A stretch of DNA of 56,503 nt. Source: JAAYUK01 sp964392915 (GTDB lineage Bacteria; Nitrospirota; Thermodesulfovibrionia; Thermodesulfovibrionales; Dissulfurispiraceae). Under the pieces are notes generated by a model. It was not told where the DNA came from. It made no database searches and was given only the letters and a program-made list of their open reading frames with translations. A program made the position numbers and the translations under genes. Position 1 is the stretch's first letter. Each line of letters starts with the position of its first letter. The stretch spans positions 1-56,503 of the forward strand of contig CAYMRS010000011.1 in assembly GCA_964392915.1 (NCBI GenBank). Reading direction: 5' to 3'. Of the stretch, positions 43,345 to 52,462 are shown piece after piece.

Positions 43345-43419
43345 TGGATCTGGCTAAATCACAATTCGACTTCTGCCGAATGTCGCTCAAATCCCGCATG
43401 CCCATAAAGGGGTATTAGC

Positions 43420-45288
43420 ATGTGCGGCATCTGCGGATTTACAGGACAGACAGACGATTCGACTCTCCGGCGCATGGCAGGATCCATAGTTCATCGCGGA
43501 CCGGATGATGATGGTTTCTACTGCGACAGCTTTGTCAATCTCGGCATGCGGCGGCTCAGTATCATCGATGTCGAGTCGGGTAAACAGCCAATCCACAACG
43601 AAGACGGCTCCATCCACACGGTCTTTAACGGCGAAATCTACAACTATCCCGAACTGCGGGCCGAACTGGAAAAGGAGGGGCACCGCTTCTATACGGACCA
43701 TTCGGACACCGAGGTCATTGTCCACCTCTACGAGAAACTGGGGCTCGACTTTCCCAATCGGCTTAACGGTATGTTCGCCATTGCCCTGTGGGACAGTGGC
43801 AAGGAGCGTCTAGCCCTGATCAGGGATCGCATGGGGGTAAAGCCGCTTTTTTATGCCGTTTTCGCTGGGAAACTGATTTTCGCATCCGAGATCAAGGCCA
43901 TTCTGGAGCATCCCGCCTATTCCCGTAAGATGGACCATGAGGCGATCTATCATTATTTCACCTTCAAGAATATCCCTGCTCCGCTGACAGCCTTCAAGGG
44001 GATCAAGGCGCTCCTGCCTGGCCAGATGCTGATCTGGGAACGGGGCGAGGCAACGCTGAAAAAATGGTGGACCATCAGGTTCGATGAGCAGGAAGGGCGG
44101 GATGAGCTGGAGGTGCAAGGGCGTATCGTCGAGCTGCTGGACGATGCCACCCGCATCAGGATGCGCAGTGACGTTCCGTTTGGCGCCTATCTGAGCGGCG
44201 GGGTGGACTCAAGCACCGTAGTCGCCCTGATGAGCCGCTACTCCGACCAGCCGGTCAAGACCTTTTGCCTGGGGTACGAGGATGAACTGGAGAACAAGGC
44301 GGCTGATCTCCATCATGCCCGCCGTGTCGCCGAGCAGTACGGCACCGACCACTACGAATACATCATGGCCAGCAGCGAACTGCTGGAGGATATCAACCAG
44401 GTCATCAGGTCGTTTGATCAGCCGTTTTCCGGCACCATATCGACCTATTTCCTGTCCAAGCTGATTTCCCGGCATGTCAAGGTGGCTCTCTCCGGTGATG
44501 GCGCTGACGAACTTTTTGGCAGCTATCTCACCCATCGCACTGCCCAGCCGATCTGGCACTATGCCCGGCTTGCCGACAAGATCCGGACAGAGGGATTGTC
44601 CTACGAGGAACAGAAACTCTTTGCTCCCTGTGATCTGAAGTTTCTGGAAGGCTTATTCGAGAAGTCGCAGGGGAACGAGCAGAAATGGCGGTCCGCACTG
44701 TACCTTTTCGGTGATGATGAAAAGCAGGCGCTTCTGTCGGACGCTTTCAAGGCCCGGTGTGCTTCCGCCAGTACGGCAACCATTGTAGCCAGCTATTTCA
44801 GTGATCTTACGGCGTGCAACCCGCTCAACCGGATTCTGGAAATGGAGTGGAAGACCCAACTGCCGGATCAAGTACTGGCCTTTGTTGATTTTCTCTCCAT
44901 GGCGCATTCGGTTGAGGTGCGTTCCCCGTTTCTCGATTACCGCCTAGTGGAGTTTGCCGCCACCATCCCCGGACAACTCAAGATCAGGCAGGGGGCTGTC
45001 AAAGATATTCTGAAACAGGCTGTGAAGCCGCTATTGCCGCCAGGTATCGTAGACCGTCCCAAAGAAGGCTTTGTTCTCCCCGTTTTCGACTGGATGCAGG
45101 AAAAATATCGTGGCTATTGCGCTGATGTCCTTTCGCCGGATCGCCTGAAGGCCCATGGCTGTCTTAATGTCTCTCTGGTGCAGGACCTGCTGGCCCGTCA
45201 CAAGGCTGGAGATAAATCCCTGAATGGCAGGATCTGGAACCTGATAATGTTCCAGCTCTGGTGGGAAGAATATTTTGGTACCATCTGA
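43420..45288 (+). CDS. asnB: Glutamine-hydrolysing asparagine synthase-type amidotransferase
   Basis: A 622-residue AsnB-family protein. The Ntn glutaminase domain starts at catalytic C2 (MCGICGFTGQ), and IVHRGPDDDG, RRLSIID and FNGEIYNY are conserved. The synthetase domain has the PP-loop YLSGGVDSSTVVALM (about residue 260) and ALSGDGADELFGSY. The family makes asparagine from aspartate, but copies in sugar clusters amidate uronic acids or other carboxylates. Given the neighbours, the second role is likely, though not provable here. A good AAGGGG site precedes the ATG. The leader ATTAGCATG matches that of the methyltransferase gene. Confidence 0.93.
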   Translation: MCGICGFTGQTDDSTLRRMAGSIVHRGPDDDGFYCDSFVNLGMRRLSIIDVESGKQPIHNEDGSIHTVFNGEIYNYPELRAELEKEGHRFYTDHSDTEVIVHLYEKLGLDFPNRLNGMFAIALWDSGKERLALIRDRMGVKPLFYAVFAGKLIFASEIKAILEHPAYSRKMDHEAIYHYFTFKNIPAPLTAFKGIKALLPGQMLIWERGEATLKKWWTIRFDEQEGRDELEVQGRIVELLDDATRIRMRSDVPFGAYLSGGVDSSTVVALMSRYSDQPVKTFCLGYEDELENKAADLHHARRVAEQYGTDHYEYIMASSELLEDINQVIRSFDQPFSGTISTYFLSKLISRHVKVALSGDGADELFGSYLTHRTAQPIWHYARLADKIRTEGLSYEEQKLFAPCDLKFLEGLFEKSQGNEQKWRSALYLFGDDEKQALLSDAFKARCASASTATIVASYFSDLTACNPLNRILEMEWKTQLPDQVLAFVDFLSMAHSVEVRSPFLDYRLVEFAATIPGQLKIRQGAVKDILKQAVKPLLPPGIVDRPKEGFVLPVFDWMQEKYRGYCADVLSPDRLKAHGCLNVSLVQDLLARHKAGDKSLNGRIWNLIMFQLWWEEYFGTI

Positions 45289-45326
45289 ATCCAGTTGGAT
45301 GAATTCGCGAAAGTAGAGGACGATAG

Positions 45327-46271
45327 ATGAAGGATAAAATTTTACAATCTCAGATTGCGCAGGGTCGGTTGGAGGATTCAGGAGAATTTCCCAAGGTAGT
45401 TCTGATCGATACCGTAAGCTTCTGTAATTTAGCTTGTTCCATGTGTGTTCATCCAGAAATGACCAGAGAAAAAGGCGTCATGTCATGGGAGCTGTTTACC
45501 AAAATTATCGATGAAGTGGCTGCCGAAGACAAAAATGTTCGTGTCTGGATGGTCTTTTTTGGCGAGCCGCTCATTCTCAAAAACAGAAAACCATCGATCT
45601 TCGACATGATCCGTTACGCTAAGGATAAGGGGCTGACAGATATTGTCACCAATACCAATGCCAACCTGATGGATGAAGACGCATCCAGAAAGCTGATCGA
45701 TGCCGGGTTGGATGCAATCTACATTGGTATTGATGCCTTTTCGCCGGAGACCTATTCGACTATCCGCGTCAAAGGTGATTACAACTCCACGGTAAAAAAT
45801 ATCCAGTACCTGCTCCGCCTTAAGGAAGAGCTGAAGTCGGATAAGCCGGATGTCTTTGTACAATTTGTCGAGATGGACAACAATGCCCATGAAAAGGAAG
45901 CTTTCATTTCTTTTTGGAGCGAACAAGGCGCCAAGGTAAAGATTCGGCCTAAAGTGAGTTGGGCGGGCCTGATTGATGCGCCGAATCTTGTACTGGGGGA
46001 TGAAGACCGCTGGCCATGTTACTGGGCCATGCAGACTATGTCGATTACCGATACCGGCAAAGTTGTTACTTGTGCGGTTGACCTCGATGCCCGATTTATT
46101 GCGGGTGATGTCACCAACGTAAAACTGAAAGATGTCTGGAATGGAACTCTCAAGGAATTGAGGCATATGCACCTTGAAAAAAGGTTCAGCGAGCTGCCTG
46201 CTGTCTGCAAAAACTGCAAGGATTGGCAATCAGCTCGAGCTGACTATTACACAACGGTTGAATCAAAATAA
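45327..46271 (+). CDS. Radical SAM protein with SPASM-like C-terminus (first of two)
   Basis: A 314-residue radical SAM enzyme. The cluster motif is C33, C37 and C40 in SFCNLACSMCVHP. The GEPL region (FFGEPLILK) and IGIDAFSPETYSTIRVKGDY follow as in the family. The C-terminal part has several cysteines (WPCYWAMQ, VTCAVDLD, and VCKNCKDW), consistent with a SPASM/twitch auxiliary Fe-S cluster. Such proteins in sugar loci can act on peptides or on sugar nucleotides, and the substrate here is unknown. It is paired with a second radical SAM protein 0.5 kb downstream. A GAGGA site lies before the ATG. Confidence 0.9.
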   Translation: MKDKILQSQIAQGRLEDSGEFPKVVLIDTVSFCNLACSMCVHPEMTREKGVMSWELFTKIIDEVAAEDKNVRVWMVFFGEPLILKNRKPSIFDMIRYAKDKGLTDIVTNTNANLMDEDASRKLIDAGLDAIYIGIDAFSPETYSTIRVKGDYNSTVKNIQYLLRLKEELKSDKPDVFVQFVEMDNNAHEKEAFISFWSEQGAKVKIRPKVSWAGLIDAPNLVLGDEDRWPCYWAMQTMSITDTGKVVTCAVDLDARFIAGDVTNVKLKDVWNGTLKELRHMHLEKRFSELPAVCKNCKDWQSARADYYTTVESK

Positions 46272-46274
46272 CTC

Positions 46275-46733
46275 ATGGAATTAATTCTGGATCTGAAGGA
46301 TCATCCTGAACTGGTTTCCCAGTATGTTGAGCTCAGGAACTGTTACTGTGAGCTGTTGCTGACCCATTCTGTTGATATTGCAGAAACTATTCAATGGATT
46401 GAAAAAACAACTGCTGAAATCAGAGTGATTCAGGAGGGGAATAGTCTCTTGGGTGTTGTGTTGCTGTATGTTGACCGGGGTGGCGAAGTTGCATTTTTTG
46501 CCCGGGAGCAGAACAGAGGGATTGGCACTAAAATGCTTCAGGTTGTTGACATTGTTGCTAAACAGAAGAGTCTACAGGAGATTTGGGCTTGGGTTCGGGA
46601 AGATAATCTGGTTGCTGCAAAGGTTTTTAAAAAATGCGGCTATCGTGAATCTGGACGTGAAGACAGATTGTATAAGGAACAGCGCATTAGCGGGATTAGA
46701 TTCACAAAAACCTTCGAGGAGAACAACATTTAA
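46275..46733 (+). CDS. GNAT-family N-acetyltransferase
   Basis: A 152-residue acetyltransferase. The acetyl-CoA motif FFAREQNRGIGTKMLQVV lies at about residues 75-92, and VREDNLVAAKVFKKCGYRES is the second conserved motif. It starts 4 nt after the first radical SAM gene and its stop overlaps the second (TAATG). It therefore probably works with them, for example by acylating an amino sugar made by the later aminotransferase. The acceptor is not identifiable. Confidence 0.87.
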   Translation: MELILDLKDHPELVSQYVELRNCYCELLLTHSVDIAETIQWIEKTTAEIRVIQEGNSLLGVVLLYVDRGGEVAFFAREQNRGIGTKMLQVVDIVAKQKSLQEIWAWVREDNLVAAKVFKKCGYRESGREDRLYKEQRISGIRFTKTFEENNI

Positions 46734-47770
46734 TGAGCAGTAAAGACCAGATCGAGCATAAGGAAGCACAATACGGAATCAGGCCTGAAGCACTGGAATT
46801 TCCGATGATGTGTGTCATATCGTTTATTTATTCCTGTAATGCCCTTTGCCCAAACTGTCCCTACACGAACTCTGACATTCGCTCTAGTTATAAAGACATG
46901 CCGCTCATGAGTGCCGAGACATTCAAGCTGATAGCTGACCAATGCGGTGAATACGGTGCCTGGGTTCGCGTTTCCGGCGGCGGGGAACCGATGCTGCACC
47001 CACAGGCGGTTGAGCTGATGGAGTATGCCAAACGGCAAGGGGCCAAGGTTGGTTTGATCACCAATGGTTCTAAATTCACCGATGAGAGTACCCGACGGCT
47101 GCTTGAAGCGCAGGTTGACATGATTGAGTTCAGCGTTGATGCCGCAGACCCGGAAACCTACCACAGAGTTCGAGCCGGATTACAGTGGAAAACGCTTGTT
47201 GCAAATATACGCCGCATGGTTGAATTTCGTAACAGATTGGGCAGTTCAACCAAGATCATTGCAAGCGGTGTCAATCAGGAAGGAGTGGATATAGATGCCG
47301 TGGCTGCCTTTTGGGAGCCGCTGGTGGACAACTTCCAGAAACGAAAATACCTTACCTGGGGCATCAATGATCCTGGTAAATCTGCTGATCCGACTCCCTA
47401 TCTGCCACCTGAGGAACAAGTCCCATGTCCTTTCATTTTTGAGCGACTCAACATCGATTCCCGTGGCAAGATAATGGTCTGCGGCTTTGATATCGCAGCC
47501 AAGACAAACATGGGAAATATACACGAAAAGAGCATTAAAGATATCTGGCATGGTGAAGGTTTTGAATTCTACCGCCAGAAGCATCTGAATAAAACCGGCG
47601 ATGAGATTGAATTGTGCGCCAATTGTCCTGACTGGAAATACCGTTCCTGGAAACACAACTACTGGAAGATCGTAGATGTGGCCGAGCATAAGCGTCAGGA
47701 GCGCTTTGAAAAACTTGACCTGATGGATTCAGAAGGGTGTCTGGCCGATGACGGGAACAAGGACGCCTAG
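46733..47770 (+). CDS. Radical SAM protein with SPASM-like C-terminus (second of two)
   Basis: A 345-residue radical SAM enzyme with C35, C39 and C42 in YSCNALCPNCPYT. RVSGGGEPMLHPQAVE is the SAM-binding GGE region, and IEFSVDAADPETYHRVR follows. The C-terminal segment carries further cysteines (VPCPFIFERLNID, VCGFDIAAKTN, LCANCPDW) for an auxiliary cluster. It is related to the upstream gene in layout but clearly diverged, so it is not a recent duplicate. Its ATG overlaps the GNAT stop codon; WbqC starts directly after its own stop. Confidence 0.9.
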   Translation: MSSKDQIEHKEAQYGIRPEALEFPMMCVISFIYSCNALCPNCPYTNSDIRSSYKDMPLMSAETFKLIADQCGEYGAWVRVSGGGEPMLHPQAVELMEYAKRQGAKVGLITNGSKFTDESTRRLLEAQVDMIEFSVDAADPETYHRVRAGLQWKTLVANIRRMVEFRNRLGSSTKIIASGVNQEGVDIDAVAAFWEPLVDNFQKRKYLTWGINDPGKSADPTPYLPPEEQVPCPFIFERLNIDSRGKIMVCGFDIAAKTNMGNIHEKSIKDIWHGEGFEFYRQKHLNKTGDEIELCANCPDWKYRSWKHNYWKIVDVAEHKRQERFEKLDLMDSEGCLADDGNKDA

Positions 47771-48478
47771 ATGGTGATCGGTATCCTGCAACCCGGCTAT
47801 CTGCCGTGGCTCGGTTTTTTCGAACAACTGTACCGGAGTGACGTTTTCGTCATATACGATGATGTGCAGTATGACAAGAATGGCTGGCGTAACCGCAACC
47901 GGATCAAAACTGCCAATGGAATCCAGTGGCTAACGGTCCCGGCGCTGATCAAGTTCGGTGAACACCCGCAGATATGCGAGGTCAGAATAGATAAAGGTTC
48001 AAAATGGCGCAAGAAACATTTGGAAACAATACGCCAGAGTTACGCACGTGCTCCATTTTTCAAAGATTATATGGGTATTTTTGAAGAAACCTTTGCCCGT
48101 GACTGGGATTTTCTGATTGATCTTGACATTCATCTGATAAAAAAAATGGCTCATGCATTGGGTATCCCTGAAAAGCCCATGATTAGGTCATCAACACTCG
48201 GAATACAGGGGGAGCGAGTAGATCGTTTGATACAGATCTGCAAACATTTCAGTGCCGATACATTTTATGAGGGTGCTTCAGGTGTCAATTATATCGATCC
48301 CTCAGAGTTTCAAAAAAGCGGCATAACGGTACTGTTTCAAGAATATCATCATCCCGAGTACAGTCAGCTTCATGGAGATTTTGTGCCCTACCTCTCGCTA
48401 CTCGACTTGTTGTTCAATTGTGGCGATAAAAGTCTTGATGTTTTACTTGGAAAATATAAACCGGAGGTAGCGAGCTAA
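47771..48478 (+). CDS. WbqC-family protein
   Basis: A 235-residue member of the WbqC-like family found in O-antigen loci. The signature N-terminus is IGILQPGYLPWLGFFEQL, then YRSDVFVIYDDVQYDKNG and WRNRNRIKTANGIQWLTVP. The later GASGVNYIDPSEFQ stretch is also characteristic. Biochemical work on the family is limited, and an amino-acid or acyl transfer to a sugar is the general suspicion. It abuts the radical SAM gene before it and the dehydratase after it with no spacing. Confidence 0.9.
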   Translation: MVIGILQPGYLPWLGFFEQLYRSDVFVIYDDVQYDKNGWRNRNRIKTANGIQWLTVPALIKFGEHPQICEVRIDKGSKWRKKHLETIRQSYARAPFFKDYMGIFEETFARDWDFLIDLDIHLIKKMAHALGIPEKPMIRSSTLGIQGERVDRLIQICKHFSADTFYEGASGVNYIDPSEFQKSGITVLFQEYHHPEYSQLHGDFVPYLSLLDLLFNCGDKSLDVLLGKYKPEVAS

Positions 48479-49516
48479 ATGAAAAAAACTATTCTTGTAA
48501 CAGGCGGGGCAGGATTTATAGGCAGCAATTTTGTGCGTCATATATACAATACGTATCCGGACTACTGTATCATCGTTCTTGACGCACTCACCTATGCGGG
48601 TCATGTTGAAAATCTTCCTGTCGATATCAATGAGGAGAACGATGGACGGCTGAGCTTCTGGTATGGCAATGTTACCAACGGCGAACTAGTGGATACCCTG
48701 GTTTCCCAAGCCGATGTCGTCGTCCATTTTGCCGCCGAAACCCATGTCACCCGCTCTATCTATGACAACTTCCTCTTTTTCGAGACGGATGTCATCGGCA
48801 CGCAGACCATTGCCAATGCGGTTCTCAAGTATCGTGACCGAATCGAGCGCTTTATTCACATTTCTACCTCCGAGGTCTACGGCACTGCCAATAAGGCCCT
48901 GATGGACGAAGATCACCCTTTGATGCCCATGAGCCCGTATGCCGCAGCCAAGGCTGGCGCCGATCGGCTGGTGTATTCCTACTGGACCACCTACGAAATC
49001 CCTGCCGTGATAATCCGCCCCTTCAATAACTATGGTTCACATCAGCACCTCGAGAAGGCGGTGCCACGATTTATTACAAGCTGCATTCTTAATGAGCCAA
49101 TCAGGCTTCATGGGGATGGCAGTGCCGCTCGGGACTATATCCATGCCGAGGATACCTGTGCAGCGATTGACCTGATTCTGCATGCGGATGGTAAACTGGT
49201 ACATGGAGAAGTATTTAATGTCGCTTCTGCCATGGACCGTTCCATGCTGTCGGTTGCAAAAGACATCGTGACCATGATGGGGGCTGATGAATCGCTGATC
49301 ACATTCGTCGGAGACAGGCCCGGACAGGTGTTCCGACATACCGGAGACATATCCAAGATCGAACGGGTCTTCGGCTGGAAACCCAAGGTTTCGTGGGAAG
49401 ACGGGCTGAAGAAAACGATAGAGTGGTATTCCGAGCAGCAGAAATGGTGGGAGAAGCAGCTCTGGATGCGGGCCGTTCCGATCATTACCCGATCCGGGAA
49501 GAAAGAACTGCATTAA
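48479..49516 (+). CDS. NAD-dependent nucleotide-sugar 4,6-dehydratase/epimerase (SDR)
   Basis: A 345-residue extended short-chain dehydrogenase. The NAD motif VTGGAGFIGSNFV is at residues 7-19, HISTSEVYGTANK lies in the middle, and the catalytic YxxxK is in PYAAAKAGAD. It resembles RfbB, but the RmlB motif TDEVYG is TSEVYG here. That form is common in UDP-GlcNAc or CDP/GDP-sugar dehydratases such as LegB, so a second substrate is likely. With the DegT-type aminotransferase 13 nt downstream it forms a standard dehydratase-aminotransferase pair giving a 4-amino-4,6-dideoxy sugar (inference). Confidence 0.9.
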   Translation: MKKTILVTGGAGFIGSNFVRHIYNTYPDYCIIVLDALTYAGHVENLPVDINEENDGRLSFWYGNVTNGELVDTLVSQADVVVHFAAETHVTRSIYDNFLFFETDVIGTQTIANAVLKYRDRIERFIHISTSEVYGTANKALMDEDHPLMPMSPYAAAKAGADRLVYSYWTTYEIPAVIIRPFNNYGSHQHLEKAVPRFITSCILNEPIRLHGDGSAARDYIHAEDTCAAIDLILHADGKLVHGEVFNVASAMDRSMLSVAKDIVTMMGADESLITFVGDRPGQVFRHTGDISKIERVFGWKPKVSWEDGLKKTIEWYSEQQKWWEKQLWMRAVPIITRSGKKELH

Positions 49517-49529
49517 ACAGAGGTGATGC

Positions 49530-50669
49530 ATGTCTTCATCAAAGATTGAATTTTTCAAGCATAACCTGAATGAAGAGGATATCGCCCTAGCGTCCGAGGT
49601 GATGCGATCTATCTTTCTCACAACCGGTCCGAAGGTCGCCGATTTTGAATGTTTGCTTGCATCGTATTTGGGACATGGACATGTTATAGGGCTTTCAAGT
49701 TGCACCGCTGCCTTGCACCTGGCCTTGTTGCGCTACGGAATCGGACAGGGTGATGAGGTCATAACCACGCCAATGACATTCTGTGCCACGGCAACTGCAA
49801 TTATTCAAGCAGGGGCTACGCCGGTATTCGTGGATGTCTGCCCGAAAAGCGCCCTGTTGCAGCCTGAAGATGTTGAAAGGGCCATCACGTCCAAAACCAG
49901 GGCAATTATTCCTGTTCATCTCTACGGTCGAATGGTTGACATGCATGGTTTTGCCAACCTGGCAAAGCAATATGGACTTGTTCTGATTGAGGATGCTGCG
50001 CACTGTATTGAGGGCATCCGAGATGGTGTCCGCCCTGGACAGTTAGCCCACGCGGCCTGTTTTTCCTTTTATGCGACTAAGAACATCACCTGCGGCGAAG
50101 GTGGAGCTCTGGTCTGCAAAACAGAGGAAGACGCAGCCTGGTACCGTTCTGCGCGGCATCACGGAATTTCGAAAAATGCTGCATCACGCTACACAGGTAC
50201 TTATCAGCACTGGGATATGGAAATGATGGGCTGGAAATACAACATGGATGATATCCAGGCTGCGCTCCTAATCAACCAGATCGCACGGATTGACGGATAC
50301 AGACAGCAGAAACAAGAGATCGAATCCCTATACCGCAGCTTGCTTGCAGATGTCGATGGGCTCGAATTTATTCAGCCTCCCGCTGGCGATGAGAAAAGCG
50401 CTCACCATCTATTCACGGTATTGCTTCCGAAAGGATGCTCACGTGATGATGTGCTTCAGAGTCTCCAGTCAAAGGGAGTGGGATGTGCTGTTAACTATCG
50501 TGCTGTTCACACGCTAAAGTATTTTAGAGATGTATTCGGTTACCAGCCGAATGATTTCCCCAACGCTTATTCCATTGGCTGCCGGACAATTACCTTACCG
50601 CTTTATGTAAAGCTGACCGAAGTAGAAGTCATGGCTGTTATTACTGCTACAAGGCTAGCGCTGACCTGA
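49530..50669 (+). CDS. DegT/DnrJ/EryC1-family sugar aminotransferase
   Basis: A 379-residue PLP enzyme. LSSCTAALHLALL is the cofactor phosphate-binding helix, VLIEDAAHCIEG carries the PLP-ring Asp, and the Schiff-base lysine is K184 in FYATKNITCGEGG. The C-terminal HHLFTVLLPKG and VNYRAVHTLKYF stretches fit the WecE/ArnB/PseC group. It aminates the keto-sugar produced by the preceding dehydratase, usually with glutamate as donor. A GAGGTGATGC leader gives a good ribosome binding site. Confidence 0.93.
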   Translation: MSSSKIEFFKHNLNEEDIALASEVMRSIFLTTGPKVADFECLLASYLGHGHVIGLSSCTAALHLALLRYGIGQGDEVITTPMTFCATATAIIQAGATPVFVDVCPKSALLQPEDVERAITSKTRAIIPVHLYGRMVDMHGFANLAKQYGLVLIEDAAHCIEGIRDGVRPGQLAHAACFSFYATKNITCGEGGALVCKTEEDAAWYRSARHHGISKNAASRYTGTYQHWDMEMMGWKYNMDDIQAALLINQIARIDGYRQQKQEIESLYRSLLADVDGLEFIQPPAGDEKSAHHLFTVLLPKGCSRDDVLQSLQSKGVGCAVNYRAVHTLKYFRDVFGYQPNDFPNAYSIGCRTITLPLYVKLTEVEVMAVITATRLALT

Positions 50670-50676
50670 ACTCTCG

Positions 50677-52404
50677 ATGGCAATTATGCAACCTATTGAA
50701 AAAACAATAAAACAACCTGGCAGACATACCCCGCTAAAATTTAAATCTATTTTGGACCGTATTGCTGCGGGTCAAACGGTTCCACAAAGAGAAATCCTTC
50801 CCTATCTCTGTCAGGAAGAGGTCAAGGAACGTTTTCGAACAAATTTTGAACTTGCCGAGGCATTTACAAGAGCCGGACAATATGTACAGGCAAAAGTTTT
50901 TGTTGAGCGGGCCTGGATTCTATCAAGGTTTTCAGATGATACACTGGGGCTTTTAACTAAGCTTTGCCACATTACTGGTGATATTGATACCCTGCGAGAG
51001 GCATACAAGCGAAGAGGAATCCGGCTGGCGCGAGAAGGCAAACTTGAACAAGCGTTGGAGTTTTTCAATCTATGGCAGTACGCTTATGCCTCTCATTACC
51101 ACCTTGACAGATATTCCTATGATTTCGACATAATGGACATGGTTGACGAGATGGCCAAGTCGCGATGGCTTCCAACCGCTCCACAAAGCAGTACTCCGCG
51201 AGCCAAACTTCGCCTCGCATACCTCGTCTTTGGAATGACGCATATCAATTCAGTACTGGTAAAGATCAATCTTATGTTTGCCAAACACCACAAAAAGGAC
51301 CTGTTTGAAATTGTTTTTTTCGTGCCAGAGTCGAAATCTCAGCTGCAACAAAATCCTGATCAATTACGAGTCATCGTACAGCAATTCCAGCAATCTGGTT
51401 GCAAGGTTATTTTTACACCCAATAAAGTACAGGGGATCAATCGCCTTGTTTCATGTGCAAGACAGATTACAGAATTTAGCCCAGACATTCTTATAACCAG
51501 TGCTGCGCTTGCTGATTTTGAACACTATTTCATTGTAGCATTACGACCAGCACCTCTGGTGGTTGGCCTGCTACAGGGGCCCCCACAGCAATTCGTTGCA
51601 CCATGCTTGGATTGGGCCATATCCTGGTCGCAACACCCATTAATTGATTCGCCGGTTGGTACCAGTCTTGTGAAAATTGGGATTACATTGCCAACCCCGC
51701 CCGAAACCATTTTAGATCGCACATCTTTTGGCATCCCGCAAAATGCAGTCATCCTCATGAGTGCCGGACGTCATTTCAAGTACCAACATAAAGATCTTTG
51801 GCAAAATCTCATTGCGTTGCTTCATGAGAATCCTACGTTATATTATCTTGCGGTCGGAGTACGGCGCGATCAAGTACCATGTCTCGACATTTTAGACATT
51901 AGCTCCGTTTCAGACCGCATCAAATTTTTGGGCTGGCGAACAGACTGTGTAGATCTACTGACCATAGCTGATGTGCTGATTGATACCTATCCATCAGGCG
52001 GTGGTCATGTGCTGATTGATGCCATGTCTCTGGGTATCCCGTTTGTCTCTTTCGAAAACAATTACCTTAAACAATATGATCAGACTGATTGGTCAGTGGC
52101 AGATGAGTTTGTAGATATTCCTGAACTTATTTTGCCTCGTGGTGATTTTACAAGTTTTCGTGATGCAGTAAACACCCTGATAAAAGACAGCGGTTATCGC
52201 CGCAAAATGGGAGCGTTGTGCAAAGAAAAGATTATGGAAAGCATGGATGATCCAGCCAAAGGCGTCGCAGAGTTTGAAGACCAACTGTTGCGGTTGACTA
52301 ACGTACGGCGGAGTAAGAACTGCGTTACAAAAGAAGAGACTAAGAAAACAACTTCCAATTTAGGAATATTTAGCCGGGTTTGGCAACAATATAGAAATAG
52401 ATAA
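50677..52404 (+). CDS. TPR-containing glycosyltransferase (GT41/GT-B-like)
   Basis: A 575-residue protein. Residues about 45-140 look like helical TPR-like repeats (ELAEAFTRAGQYVQAKVFVE, and LAREGKLEQALEFFNLW). Residues about 180-540 form a GT-B fold. The nucleotide-sugar site is recognisable in SDRIKFLGWRTDCVDLLTIA, DVLIDTYPSGGGHVLIDAMS and GIPFVSFENN. That pattern resembles O-GlcNAc transferase/SPINDLY-type (GT41) and related protein glycosyltransferases. It could modify a protein such as flagellin, or add a sugar to the lipid-linked glycan. It marks the start of the AT-richer right end. There is no clear ribosome binding site at the ATG. Confidence 0.72.
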   Translation: MAIMQPIEKTIKQPGRHTPLKFKSILDRIAAGQTVPQREILPYLCQEEVKERFRTNFELAEAFTRAGQYVQAKVFVERAWILSRFSDDTLGLLTKLCHITGDIDTLREAYKRRGIRLAREGKLEQALEFFNLWQYAYASHYHLDRYSYDFDIMDMVDEMAKSRWLPTAPQSSTPRAKLRLAYLVFGMTHINSVLVKINLMFAKHHKKDLFEIVFFVPESKSQLQQNPDQLRVIVQQFQQSGCKVIFTPNKVQGINRLVSCARQITEFSPDILITSAALADFEHYFIVALRPAPLVVGLLQGPPQQFVAPCLDWAISWSQHPLIDSPVGTSLVKIGITLPTPPETILDRTSFGIPQNAVILMSAGRHFKYQHKDLWQNLIALLHENPTLYYLAVGVRRDQVPCLDILDISSVSDRIKFLGWRTDCVDLLTIADVLIDTYPSGGGHVLIDAMSLGIPFVSFENNYLKQYDQTDWSVADEFVDIPELILPRGDFTSFRDAVNTLIKDSGYRRKMGALCKEKIMESMDDPAKGVAEFEDQLLRLTNVRRSKNCVTKEETKKTTSNLGIFSRVWQQYRNR

Positions 52405-52462
52405 CGACAATTCGGTTATAGAGTTAATCCCCATTGACTAATTTACCGTGGAGTTTAAACCG

